From Heterodera schachtii (Eukaryota; Nematoda; Chromadorea; Rhabditida; Heteroderidae), in contig SIJG01000062.1 of the NCBI GenBank assembly GCA_023374025.1, positions 443,488 to 507,487 on the forward strand: a stretch of DNA of 64,000 nt, in the 5' to 3' direction. Below, piece after piece: positions 25,501 through 36,981 of the stretch (position 1 is its first letter; each line of letters begins with the position of its first letter). Both the position numbers and the translations under genes were made by a program. The notes beneath the pieces are model-generated. The model had not been told where the DNA came from, searched no databases, and worked only from the letters and a program-made list of their open reading frames with translations.

Positions 25501-28500
25501 GTGGCAATGCCAACAACGAAAACAAAGTGGCACAAGCGCAATGGAACAACTGAAAAGCGGGGAAACGATCACATGCAATTCAATGCATGGAAAGACGGTG
25601 CCACAACACATTAAAAATTTTCAGTAAAAAGTATTTTCCCTCAAATTTTGGTGTGGGGGTCTTGGTAAGGGGTAATCCATTTGCCTCCCCCCCCCCATGG
25701 GACCGTCACTGAATAATTGCACGGGACCATACTTTTGAGAAAACCCAAGACCAAGATTTACGGACTACTTTTATCCAGCTGGAAAGAAAATCAAAAAATT
25801 TCCATTCTTTCAAAGTCAAACCTATTATATGAAAAATTTATATTGATGAACACACAAGTATAAATTAAAAAAAAACAATTAAAATAATTAAAAATAAATA
25901 AAATTATGCCGCGGTCAAAATAAGTCCCATACTGTATAAAAAATATTAAATCAAAAACAAACGTTTGTTTTTGAATTCAGAAAAAAAAATTAACCCAAAA
26001 AATCAAATCCCCATTTTTATCAGTGCTAATTTGGTCACGGAATGTCCCACCGCTGGCTTTTTCCAAAACCAAGATCTGCTGAAATACCAGAGAAAATACG
26101 AGTCCAGTTTTTGGAAAAAGTTAAATCCTTGACCAGTGGAACCAAAGTTCAAAACCTTTGCCTACCTGAGCACTCTTTGCTTGTCCGATCAGCAAAAGCA
26201 CAGTTGCCAGCAATTCGTCCTTGTGCCGAAATATTGTTTGATGGCTGATCGGACACAAACAAAGGTTGTGCAGCAGAGCAGTGCCAAACTCAAGCGCGCT
26301 GAGTGACTGACGTGACTGCAAGCAGAAGATTTAGTTTTCAATTTCCAAACTGATTTTTTTTATCATTTTTTAATAACCAGTTAATACAATACACTAATAG
26401 TATTTCGAAAGTAAAAAGGTCTCGACGCAAGAAAAATTTCGGGTTTTGGGGGGTCTCAAGAGTGAATCTGGGGGTCGGAGGAATCCCGAGTCGGGATCCC
26501 GACCAAGACTCGGTCCCATCAATCCCGAAGAACGAGAATTTTCTCGATTAAGCGACCGAATAAAGTCAATATTTTATAGTCAGTAAATTTAAAAAATTTC
26601 TCGTTTTTTGATTTGGTCAGGCTTTTAACGACAACTCCACCTGTGACAGCCACCGGCACAGCCACTCCAACATGCCATTCAGAATCAATTCCTTCTGCAC
26701 CGGCCTTCTAATGGACATTTTCTGGAGTGCCGCGAGCAAATTGTCCACCGTTGCCCCTCTGACCCTTTTGGTACGCAGTGCCAACGCAATTTCATACAAA
26801 AACTGACGCCCATTGCCAACAGAGAGCAAATAGTCGCGACCATGGCGAAACGAAGTGACCACGTTCAGCAACCGACCGAGCTGGTCCTTGAACAGGGCAT
26901 AATGAGAAATAATAACTTTATCGTTTTCATTAGCAATTTACATTTTGATCTGAGTTGAGTTAAACGGGAATTTTCAGAAATTGGGACCTCAATTTCCAGC
27001 AGGGAATCGAGGGAAGATAATCGGATTTAAAAAAAAAATCAAAGAAGAAAATTAATTTTTTCGTTTTAAAATTTTAGTGAATTATTTTAAAAATAAAAAA
27101 GAAAAAACTCGACGATTTAATCAAATTTTCGCATTTTTTTTTGTCATACTTTTCTTAAAACCAAACGAAATTTTTTGGATTTTCCAGGCTAATAGAGTTG
27201 TCCAGCTTTTCAATTGATACTAAATATAAAATTTGGTGGGCAACTAAAAAGTTATATCGTTTGGCTTCGAAATAATCCTCTCCGAAACGACCCGAACCCG
27301 CCTTTTGTCACTAATTTGTATGTGTGCAACAAATTAATGTCAATTGCCACTAGTAAGTTTGCCACTAATTAATGACAATTTCCACTAATTTGGACTCATC
27401 AAATTCGCCCCCTTTTCTTGCCTTAAGCAGATCCACAAATGAGGGCATTGATGACGGAAGGCCAACACCAGCACAAGTGGAGAATGTGCCACTGATGAGA
27501 GAGGTGGAGGAAAAGGAAGGAAGCAAATTGGGACGACGAGAATCAACGGAAGTGAAATTGGACGAGGATTGTTGGGAGGGAAGCAAAAACAAGGACAGAA
27601 CGGACTGAAAAAAGAAATAAATTAAAAATGAACCTTATGAAATTTCCATGAAATATTGCGTGATTTTTCGATAGAAAAATCATAGCCTTTGAAAATAATA
27701 TTTAAATTTTTCATAAGAAAACTTTCAGCGTAATAAAATTTTCAAATAAAATGTTTTAAAAAATTAATGCTTTTTGATGATTAATTTGTATTGATTACCT
27801 AATTATCAACTAATTATTTATAATCCGGATTTTAAGCATATAAATAATTAACAAAAAAAAACATTTTTTTATAAATGTAATTGACGAAATAAAATTTTAT
27901 TTAGAATATTTTCGAAAATTAAAAAAAACGTTTATATTTTTAAATTAAAAAAAATGTCCAAATAAGCATAAAAACAAATGCTCTTGTCAGCAAGCACGAA
28001 AATCCCGAATTCTCTATCTAATCAGCGCGTCCTCTAAATTCAAATCAAGTTGAAACTGTATTTATTTTTTTTTTGCTCGCCCTAATTGCAAATGTTTCAA
28101 AATCTGCTCTTTAATTACCATCACCTGTTTTTTATTGCGCAACATGAAAATATCATTTGAAATCATTTTGCTAAGGTTGGCTGCTCCAGAAATCATTGAG
28201 CCGGCCTTCGTTATTTGCTAAAAAAATCATTTGTTTTTTTATAATTAATAAAATGCTAGTCGAACTCAATATCAAATAAAACCCGAAATTCCTCTAAAAC
28301 GAGTCGAGAGTGTACTCTCGAATAGCTCTTCCTCCCCCGCCCACACCTGGCGAAGTGCCTGCACTAATAAGGCACTGTCTCTGTTTGGCGTGCCCTTCAG
28401 AAGCGCAGTGCCCACCGACGCGTAGTCCAAATTGGCACATAACCATTGTTGTGACTCGTTTTCCATGCCGTTGTTGTTCATCTCCAACTCTTTTTTATTA

Positions 28501-31423
28501 TCCGCTTCGAACATTTGGTTGTCCATCGAGGTAAGAAGCAACTGCCTATCGTCATGTAAATTTTTAATTCTTCATAAATCGGATACAATTTCAGTTTGGG
28601 ATTGAGCTGGGCCCATCCCTGGATTTAAAAGCCCTATCCTTTGGTTTGATTGTAATATTTTTTTCTTTTGGTTTGGTTTAATATATATATATATATATAT
28701 ATATTTTTTTGCAAAATTTTATAAAGAATCTTTGAGCAATCGAATGATAACAAGAATGTTATCACCCCTCGACCGTTATTTATGAAATTACCTACTAATT
28801 AGCACCCCTTAAATTCAAGACTCCATGTTAATCAGGGATGTGCCGATCCAGACAAAATCCGATTCCGATTAAATCGCCGATTCCGATTATGGCCAAAAAT
28901 CCGATACGGTTTTAAAACCGATTACGATTATGGCCCAAAATCCGATTAATTGCGATTCCGATTACGATTCCGATTTTTTAAAATAATTTTTTCCCAAAAA
29001 TTTTTATTAATAATCAAAATCATAAATTTTAAGATTGTGATGCAAAAATAAAAGTTTGTCCACATTCTCAGGCATGTAAAATATTCCCAGATATTTGACA
29101 TTTTTGCTAAATAACAAAAAACTTGATTATATCGGGGAGAATTAGGGCTGGTCGGGACCGGGGCGGGAAATCCCGGTTTTTCAGGTCCCGGTCCCGGTTT
29201 TTGTCAAAATTCCCAGTCCCGACCAGCTCTAGGGAGAATTAATCCGGCACTGCTTTGTGAGAAAAATTTAATTTGAGTCATTATGTTAAAATAAGATTAA
29301 AACATTCGTTTCAGAAAACATTTTTTTTTCAAAATTCATTGGTATTCTCGCTAAAAAAATTCCTTCAAAAGGTCAGTTCTTAGGGGTGTAATAATCGGAT
29401 TTCAAGGCAAAATCCGATTACGATTATCCGATTCCGATTATGGCCCAAAATCCGATTAATTGCGATTCCGATTACGATTACGATTCCGATTCGGCACATC
29501 CCTGATGTTAATCATCCATTCTCCCCTTGGTCAATTCGTTAAAATTCTGCTCAACAAACGCACCCCTGAGGTGGCCGTGCTCTGATTGGGTCCGCTGGCG
29601 GCGATTGCGACAAATTATGCCCCGAATCGGCCTTCTTTCGCAACGATTTTGTCGCGTCCGTTCCGCCCCCAATTTCTTCCTCAGTGTCCGAATTTGAGTG
29701 ACTTGGACGGTTTGATTGGTGAGGCACAGCAGCAGGCAATGAGTGCTGCTTCTTTTTAGTGCTTAAAGGTTAAACAACACGATTAAATTGAACGGTTGGA
29801 AATTGGATAATAAAAATTCGGAATTTCAAAAAAAAACGAAATTAAAAAGGGCAAACAAAACAAAGCACAAATCCAAAAAGACAATTTTTTAAGACTTTTT
29901 AATGCCAGAAATTAAATAAAAATGTTTCTTCTTCATATTTATCGCTGGGTTTGACCTTCTTTATTTTTTGGGAAATTGTGAATATGATATGAGAGAATTT
30001 ATCAATTTAAATTATTTATTTATTTTTTGCTTCGCCTCCGGAAGAATTAATTGGAGTTTTAATGAAAATTTGCAAAAAAATTGCTCAAAATTTGAAAAGT
30101 TGACCAAAATTCAAGACAAAAGACGAATTTCACCAAAATCGATAGTTTAATTAAAATATTTTCTGATTATTGCCTCTTTGATGGATGCCGTAATGGAACA
30201 GCAGCGGACACTGCTTTTAGGCTGATTTTTGGAGATGAATCACATTGACTTTTGGCAGTTGACGAAGAGGGCATAAGCTGCTGTGAAGTGCTGCCACTGA
30301 TCTTGGACTTTGCCGTTAGCTTAGGCCGTTGCGTCTGCTAATTATCAAAATGGATTTATAATGTGGTAAATTATGCAATGGATTTATAATGTGGTAAATT
30401 ATGCAATTTTTGCTTAAGTGATTTAAATAACTCAGTTCGGTTTTCAGAATTGACTATACCATTTTGACATTCAGGCCGGAAAATTGGATTTAAAAAGTGG
30501 GAAAAGCGATATTAAAAGGAAGATGGAGATTATTTAAGATTTTTGTCAGATTTATTTCCATTTGAAAATTTTGAATTATTTTAAAAATCAGCTAAATTAA
30601 TTTTAATTGGTTCCCTCAATTCTCACTTCTTTTATCATGGAATTGCTGATCTTCTATTTGGCGATGCTAAAGAATTAAAATCTTTGACTTGCTAACAAAA
30701 CCAAGTCCGAGTCGAAACCCCGAAAATCCGAGAAATTTCTCGATCCTCGACTGAGAATCTCAAGCTCATAATTTCATTTTAAACCGTATCACTGATACAA
30801 AAATTCATTACCGTAATGCTTGTAACAGTTGTGGTGACGTCCTCCGTCTCGGAAGAATGCCCTCCGCCAACAATGGCACTTTTTCCTTCCGATGCCAACA
30901 ATTTTTCCAATTTTTCACAGCCGTTTTTGGCATTTGCTTCCTTTTTATTTATAGTCCACCAATTTTTGTTGCTTTTGACATCTTTTCTCCGCCACAATGT
31001 TTCGCACTCTTTGCGCAGCGCAGCTGCAGTCACTGGAAGACCATTTTGGAGAAGCAGCTGAACAAAGGAAGCATTACTGGTCCACAAAAAACAAAAACTC
31101 ATTAAAATTTTTCGAAAAATTTAAAAAATCCCTATTTTTTGAAATTATAAATTTAATAAGAAATAATTACGCATTAATTAGGTGTGATTTGTTTGACTAT
31201 GGAATCAGTAGTGCTGTTCGAGACTCTCGGTCTCGAGTCTCGACTCAAAATAAAAAACCCAAATTTATCATTTACCGACCGATTTTTTAAAACCGATTAA
31301 ATTGTATGATTATTTAAAATTTGCCGTTTATCAATTTTGAGTTACCTGATTAATTGTTTTTACCAATTGTGCCTTTCTCTCGTGCTCGTCAACTCCTCCG
31401 ATTTTTTCACTGTCAGAGCTCAT
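19353..31423 (-). CDS. ARMC9: LisH and armadillo-repeat protein, ARMC9-like, 930 aa, 17 exons
   Basis: ARMC9 is a ciliary base and tip protein with a LisH domain and armadillo repeats. Minus-strand exons in consistent phase: 31346-31423, 30812-31057, 30212-30337, 29564-29751, 28347-28545, 28125-28217, 27386-27604, 26641-26886, 26166-26315, 25345-25549, 22219-22310, 21948-22157, 21529-21618, 20730-20808, 20214-20340, 19597-19956 and 19353-19437. Exons 1-2 form the LisH motif (LLLQNGLPVTAAALRKECE). Exons 5-6 read LLVQALRQ and MISNDIFMLRNKKQSVL. Exon 8 has DNLLAALQKMSIRRPVQKEL, exon 9 LEFGTALLHNLCL and exon 10 ATLFSLLALPRVRASARERG, all matching the order of the ARMC9 armadillo region. The C-terminal 300 residues are polar and unrecognised. 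The ends of exons 3, 4 and 7 are the least certain. Introns hold a foldback element and nested hAT-like elements. Confidence 0.82.
20487..20690. mobile_element. Small element with GGCTGCCAA / TTGGCAGCC ends
   Basis: TAGGGCTGCCAAAAATATG at the left and AATTGGCAGCC at the right are in inverted orientation in an intron of the ARMC9-like gene. No clean target duplication is visible. The right half resembles 35500-35590 (AAAAATGCCAAAATAT, TTTCCATATAATTG). Confidence 0.5.
20953..21332. mobile_element. Palindromic element, arms about 165 bp
   Basis: Begins TGGCAACTCGTACAAAGGCA and ends with the exact complement. Further inside, AAGCAGAAGCTAAGAGATTA on the left is matched by its complement at about 21190. 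The central 50-60 bases are the only unpaired part. It lies in an intron of the ARMC9-like gene. No target duplication is obvious. Confidence 0.85.
22475..22507. repeat. Poly-T tract
   Basis: An uninterrupted run of about 33 T in the large intron of the ARMC9-like gene. Confidence 0.8.
23449..23474 (+). repeat. GC-rich hairpin, copy 3
   Basis: CCGGCGGCGCC, loop TGTC, GGCACCGCCGA, inside the nested element. Confidence 0.85.
23637..23662 (+). repeat. GC-rich hairpin, copy 4
   Basis: CCGGCGGCGCC, loop TATC, GGCACCGCCGG, inside the nested element, 188 bases after copy 3. Confidence 0.85.
24368..24425 (+). other. tRNA-like A-box sequence, degenerate
   Basis: TAGCCTAGTGG at 24368 fits the RNA polymerase III A-box consensus. 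About 35 bases later GGGTTCACTT is a poor B box. No cloverleaf closes, so this is at most a tRNA-derived remnant in the outer mobile element. Confidence 0.25.
24510..24535 (+). repeat. GC-rich hairpin, copy 5 (degenerate)
   Basis: CCGACGGCGCC, loop TGTC, TGCACCATCGG; arms still largely paired. It lies in the outer element, outside the nested one. Confidence 0.7.
26390..26560. repeat. Mobile-element debris with CCCGA / TCGGG motif
   Basis: Intronic stretch with repeated TCCCGA and GTCGGGATCCCGAC. The same style of sequence appears at 30695-30770 and 31210-31250 (GGTCTCGAGTCTCGACTC). The composition matches the interiors of the hAT-like families, but no terminal repeats or target duplication were found. 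Confidence 0.4.
28682..28704. repeat. (TA)n microsatellite
   Basis: About eleven uninterrupted AT dinucleotides in an intron of the ARMC9-like gene. Confidence 0.85.
28833..29504. mobile_element. hAT-like element, 8-bp target duplication ATGTTAAT
   Basis: Ends CAGGGATGTGCCGA and TCGGCACATCCCTG, flanked by ATGTTAAT at 28825-28832 and 29505-29512. Subterminal DNA is an array of CGATTCCGATTACGATTA. A tiny second element is nested at 29143-29231. It lies in the intron between exons 4 and 5 of the ARMC9-like gene. Confidence 0.93.
29143..29231. mobile_element. 89-bp nested hAT-like miniature element, target duplication GGGAGAAT
   Basis: Ends TAGGGCTGGTCGGGA and TCCCGACCAGCTCTA, flanked by GGGAGAAT on both sides (29135-29142 and 29232-29239). 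The whole interior is repeats of GGTCCCGGT. It is one of the smallest elements in the window with clean duplications. Confidence 0.9.
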
Positions 31424-33034
31424 TTTAACGGCACAAAAATTTAAGAAATAAAATCAAATAAATTGTCAAAATTATGTAATTTTAATTTTACTATTTTTAT
31501 GTATGAAATAGAGTTGAGCGAGACTGTTCCGAAAATTCCCGCTTTTCCCAAGTACCGGTCCCGGAATCTTTGAGAAGCCAAGTCCGGTCAAGGTAATACC
31601 GGGATCAAAATAAGCATTGGTAAGAATGAGAATCCAGGCATGAAATATTCATGGAAATGAACGGAAATGGAAAGAAATATTTTCTTTTTTGGTCTTTAAT
31701 GCTTTGAGAATGGTAAGAAAATGGAGAGACCCTCTTTATATGTATCTGTTTTCTTGCTTGTTATTTATTTGGAAGTAAATTAAATAATAGATTATTTTTA
31801 TGTTAATAAATAAGCGAACAAATACCTAAAATTTGGAAATATTTTGACAAAATCACTTATATTTGTGTGGGAAAAATTGTTGAAATGATGGTTCGACAAA
31901 GGGAATGTGCTAACATTTGAAAGCAACACACAACAAAAGGAAAATTTCAACAAGAATTAATTTTAGGATTTTTTTCAAGATTTAAATTTTTTTACACTTT
32001 CTCTAGACAAAATCCCGTTTCGTCCCGGTCTCGACTTTTTAGGTCACAACAAGTTAGAGTTTTTCCAAAAATCCCGATCCCGCTCAACTCTTGAATGAAA
32101 TAATTTATTGGATTTATTCCGAGACATTGGCTAAATTGAGCCCCAATGTCGCTCCGATTTGGAAAGCAAGAATTGCATGGAATAATTATGTCATTTCTCC
32201 AAAATGCCGGGCCAATTTGGCACATTTTGAATTGGAATTCACTAAAAGCAAGCAACAAACAATGCATTCTGTTTCCATGGAGATTTTGTGCATTAAATGG
32301 ACGCAAAACAGAAGAGATACAGTGAAATGGCGGCAGCAAATGTCAGAAAAGAGAAAGAAAATTGGCGAGTAAAAGCATTTGCAACAACGAAAATTACATC
32401 TTAATAACAAATTCACCGATGGAAAAGTTTTACCAAAAGCCAAAATTACTAAATATAATTTCTTAGCTATAATTAACCTAAAATCACTCTGGCAAATAAT
32501 TGCTTAATATTACAATTATCACAGCAAAAAAAAAAAAAAATTAATGACCCTTATTTAAGGGATCAGATTGTTCTTGGATTCAAAGTAGAGACCGGGGATA
32601 AATGTTCGACAGAGAAATGATAAAATGATTAACCGGTTAGAAAATTGCAAGAGTCAGTATCAAAGATTGTGCTTGGAAATCTGCTTTTAAAATTCAAAAT
32701 AAAAACACAAAATTTAATTTCAAAAAACATACAAAATTAAAAATGAAATACTAATAAAAAATAACGGTTAAAATGAATTTATAAATAACGAAGAGAGAAA
32801 TTCATATTTATGGAGAACCCTTTTGGTTGGCAAAAAATGTTACTTTTCTGATAGGTTCAATGCTGTTTAACAGAGATATCATTGGTTTCAAACCGGTCTA
32901 TATTCTACTATTTCTACGTTGATGCGTTTCCTTATTGTGCGATTGTTTTGTATACTAAATTTCTCTGATCACTGTTTTTTTCTTCAAATTGACTGATCAA
33001 AGCCGGCGCCGCTTTTTCGCCCACTGTTTGCTGA
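31424..33034. other. Spacer between the ARMC9-like and WDR54 genes
   Basis: Holds the element at 31509-32092 and otherwise AT-rich DNA. It must include the promoter of the ARMC9-like gene and the 3' end of WDR54, but I see no specific site. Confidence 0.4.
31509..32092. mobile_element. hAT-like element, target duplication GTATGAAA / GAATGAAA
   Basis: Ends TAGAGTTGAGCGAGAC and CGCTCAACTCTT, flanked by GTATGAAA (31501-31508) and GAATGAAA (32093-32100), 7 of 8 identical. Near both ends the motif is GGTCCCGG / CCCGGTCTCGA. It lies about 90 bases upstream of the ARMC9-like start codon. Confidence 0.82.
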
Positions 33035-36000
33035 TCAGCCCAACATCGGCACTTCCTTTTCCGCTTCAACTGTCTCTTTTTGTTGGCCCTCAACGCCTGC
33101 CGGATTTGGGCTCGGCCGGCGCGTAATTTTGTAGTGCAATAGGTTGAAGTTCTCATAGGAGGTGATCAGATAGCCGCTGCCGCGTGTGTTGGAGAAAGCG
33201 GCGCCAATGATTGGCATATTGGCAAAGTGTTGCGCATAGCGAAACTCCACCTGATAATTATGCAAAAATATGTTTCGAATTTAAATTTTTTCCAACCTTA
33301 TACGCGTCAGGATTGCGAGAATGTAACTGAAAAATTTGAATTCAGCTATTTAAAAAAATTAATTATTATTTTGATAACCTTCCAAATTCTAATATATGAA
33401 TCTTCACTGGCCGACATTAACTGGTAAGTGAAAAGTTATGATTAGACGTGGCAAAAATATGACGAAAAATAAGGATTATATAAAAAATCATGAAAATCGT
33501 AGTCTTATACCTATAGTATTTATATTCAAATATATATATATATATATAAATAATAATAAGAAATTTTTTTTTATAATTCAGCCCTATTGATGGCTGATAA
33601 TATTTATGAAAATTAAAATTTCTGATAAAATCCATGCTTGTAGGACTGATCAGTGGAAAAGTAGAATATTAAACCGGCAGAATCCCAAGGAATGAAAAAA
33701 TTAACCCCGAGAATCTCGACAAAATTAGCCGATTTTAAACTTACATATGCCGATTCGGTGGCAACTTAAAAAGTATAAAAAATTAATGTAGCAATAAATA
33801 CGCAATATGTGGGTACAGTAAATTTTTCACGAGAAAGGCAAAAAATTATGTTCATTTTACTATTTTCAAAATTTTGGACATATTTCATTTTGGGCCAGTG
33901 TTTGGTGGAATAAAATTGTAAAAACGCCAGCCGGATTTTAAGATTTGGTTCAAGTTTTTTGGTCTATTTTTTTATTTGGCCGAGCCCTACAGTTCACAGA
34001 CCGCAAATTTCCGTAATTTGGCGTGAATGTGCGTTAATTTCGGCCAATAAAGCGCCGCTCAGTGCCGAAAACACGCAAATTTGGCCCAACAAATTGCCAC
34101 AGAAAATTTGTTTTCGCAAAACGTTTAACACACTAAGCTGTTGGCTGAAAAGAGACGTGAAATTTTACAAAAATGTTGACCAACACATGAATGAATACTT
34201 TGTGCTGATTCTTTTGGTCACTGATTTCATGTTTTTTGACCACACAACGACATTCCCCGACACATCGCCGGATGCCTGAAAAGATTTGGCAGTTTCTGCG
34301 GAATTTTATGGATAATAAGTGCCGAAGTTTTATGAGACCCATTAAGCATTTTTTCTACAAAACATGGCATAGCATAACTTTGCTTAAAAGTATCAAAATT
34401 GTATAGTCTTTGTATTAATTGATAACCCAGCTTTTTTGTTATTAGCCTGCAAAATTTCAAAAAATTTGGTCAACTTTCGAAAAAGTTGTTTGAAAGTAAG
34501 TACTATTTCTGCCATAATTTATAGTGAATTTAATAACTTATTTGAAATTATGCAGGTTAATAGAGAAATGGGCTATCGAACAATGCCAATAATTCAACAT
34601 TGATTGCTTTTAAGCAAACTAATGCCAGCATTTTGTTGAAAAAATAGCTAAAATGACGGATTTTTATGAAACGACTTAGTACGCAAAAAAGGTCGTAAAA
34701 TATAAATGAAAATTATAGATAAAATATTAATTTTCGATAAAAAATAAATTCGTGAAAGAACCAATACAATTTTGTGTAACTCTTACCGTAATCAAATCGA
34801 AAATGCACGTGGCAATGTCTGTGATTGGTTGCGCGTGCTCCTAAAAATTATCCCACAAAAAGTGAGCGCAGTTTAAAAAAACAATTTAATGCAACTTACC
34901 CTTAAGTTCTTTTTCGGCTGAAATGTTGTCTCACTCGTGCATAAAACTTGCACAATTTCACCCGAATTACAACCTAAAAAACTTTTGGGATTTTGAATCA
35001 AAAAAATGAAAATTAAAAATTTTCCAACGCACCAACGACAATCAGATTTTCCACACAACTGATTCCTAATGGGAAAAAAGGGAATTATTTAACACGAAAA
35101 AATTATGAAAGTTAATTGATTGAAAGCAATGCCAAATTTATACTAATATTTCAACCATTTAAGCACATCATTAATTTATGGTTTGAAAATAAATGTGAAA
35201 CGCGAAATTCCAAAAAACGCGAAATTGCGAAACGCGAAAGCGAAATTTTTTCCACAACTTTTTAATAGTTAAAATCATAAAGCAAAAATCATTTTTCGTA
35301 AAATTTTATTCCATATTTTAAAAATCAATAAAATCTTTTTTGCGGCGCGCTTTTTCCAAAAAACCTTTTGGGAAGTGGGGGCAGGCGGAGGCGGCGCCGG
35401 TAAGCGCCGCAGGGAAAATTTTTTTGAAAATTTTTCCGGTCTTTAGGAGTCAAAAAGGCCAATTTAGCTGATGTGGACCGTTGTATTAGAGGTTTTCTGA
35501 AAAATGCCAAAATATCTACATTATATCAACATATGGTCACAAATATGGAAAATACGGAGGAGTATGGCTTTCCATATAATTGTCAGCCTTAAAAATGACA
35601 TGCCTACCAGACTCTAGGCCCCAAAAGTTTGAAATCCCAAATCGGAATATTAAAATTATTTTTATTTTTTTAAATTGCAAACTTTCTTTGTCATTAAAAA
35701 CTCCGGGAACTAATGATTGGTTTTACACCTCTGGTAAATGGCGTTGCTTTTAGCGTCCGTTTGCTCCCAGCGACCGCTTGCAAAAGAATGTCCGTCATCG
35801 GATGTGTCAAAATGTGCTTGCGCGTTTTGAAGTCAATGAGCTGTTTTTGAACGATTATTATTCTAGTGTTTTCTTAATAAACACATGAAAATAACTCGTA
35901 CCGACACAAAAGTGGTCGCCAGGAGGACCAAAACAGGCCCATTTCGGCTCGAAGGAAGGCACACTTAAAAACGGAAAAGCATTATAACAGTTGAATTTTA

Positions 36001-36981
36001 ATTAGATTGTTTCTATGTAATTATGAATTCGCATAATCATGTGTTATTATTTATTTTTTGCATTTTATACACTATGTAACATTGTGTGGGCATATTTAGC
36101 AATTATCGAGGGCGTTAGGCCCAGCCGTTGGTTAATTACCTACCGTACACCTGCATCAAAGACACCGGCTTCTCTCCGCTTGGTCCCGCATTCTTTAAAA
36201 TCTCATCCAAATTAATCAGCTCGCAATTGTTCTGCTCCAATGACTCATTCCAGCTCATCATTTGAATCTGTGCAAAAATGGACAAAAATCCATTGATTGG
36301 ACAATTTTCCTATTTTTCTTTAAAAAACTGTTTATTATCAAGACTAAACCCTAATGTGAATGAATCCACAACCCTTTGCACAGAAAAATATCAATTTATT
36401 GGAACTTGCTCATTTTTACATTAATAAACACTAGAGCCCGGACGGGAATTTTGAAAAAATTCTCAAAATATCTCTGCTATTAACATTAATGCTTGATAAT
36501 TTGATTAATACCCGATTCGTTTAAAGAAAGTTATAACGAAAAGCTCGTTCTAAAAATCCCGGAAAAAGCCCATTCGGCGCTCAGTTGGCAAAAACAGGCA
36601 TTTTTGAATGCCATTGCCAGTCGGCGTTTTCATTCAAATTAAATTGTAAGGCCAATAGCGGAAAAATTTTGTGGATTTTTTGAAAGTTTTCCAAAATTTT
36701 TAATTGAGAAATTTGTTAGAGAAAAAGCCCGTCTCAGTACCAAAGATCCCGTCCGGGCTTATTAAACACCATCAAAAAATCAATTTCGAATTGGCAAACC
36801 CTGATTTGTACTATTAAATATTTCGAGGTTTTTCTCCAATCGTTTTTCTTTGACCCACCGAATCCTTGCCCAAATATGCAGCGAATGTGTGCCCCTTTGC
36901 CTTGTTATGAAAAACGGACAAATTCTTGGACAGAAAAGAGGCACCCGTTTTGACAGGGAATTCACAAGCCGGCTCAAACAT
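33035..36981 (-). CDS. WDR54: WD repeat protein 54 (WDR54), 375 aa, 13 exons
   Basis: WD40-repeat protein whose vertebrate homologue is about 334 residues; its cellular role is not well defined. Minus-strand exons in consistent phase: 36859-36981, 36144-36267, 35902-35963, 35729-35840, 35033-35065, 34900-34973, 34787-34840, 34181-34275, 34002-34144, 33745-33764, 33379-33420, 33297-33326 and 33035-33250. Start ATG at 36981 (MFEPACEFPVKTGASFLSKN), then LSVFHNKAKG, matching the WDR54 N-terminus. Family landmarks appear in order: GISCVENLIVVGCNSGE, EHAQPITDIAT, ASGDVSGNVVVW, LSGALLAEINAHSRQIT, LMSASEDSYIRIWKL, HSRNPDAYK and GSGYLITSYENF. The 20-base exon 10 is unusually short but restores the phase exactly. 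The C-terminus extends about 25 residues beyond the usual end. Introns contain several mobile elements. Confidence 0.93.
35200..35595. mobile_element. Mobile-element debris with AAACGCGAAA repeats and a GC hairpin
   Basis: AACGCGAAA-type repeats at 35199-35250 and a GC hairpin at about 35388-35413. The right part resembles the element at 20487-20690. It lies in the WDR54 intron between exons 4 and 5. No target duplication could be matched. Confidence 0.5.
35388..35413 (-). repeat. GC-rich hairpin, copy 6 (diverged)
   Basis: GGCGGCGCCGGTAAGCGCC: a related GC arm-loop-arm in reverse orientation with weaker pairing. Confidence 0.5.
36432..36761. mobile_element. hAT-like element, target duplication ATAAACAC / TTAAACAC
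   Basis: Ends TAGAGCCCGGACGGGA and TCCCGTCCGGGCTTA, flanked by ATAAACAC (36424-36431) and TTAAACAC (36762-36769). It lies in the first intron of WDR54. Confidence 0.85.
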
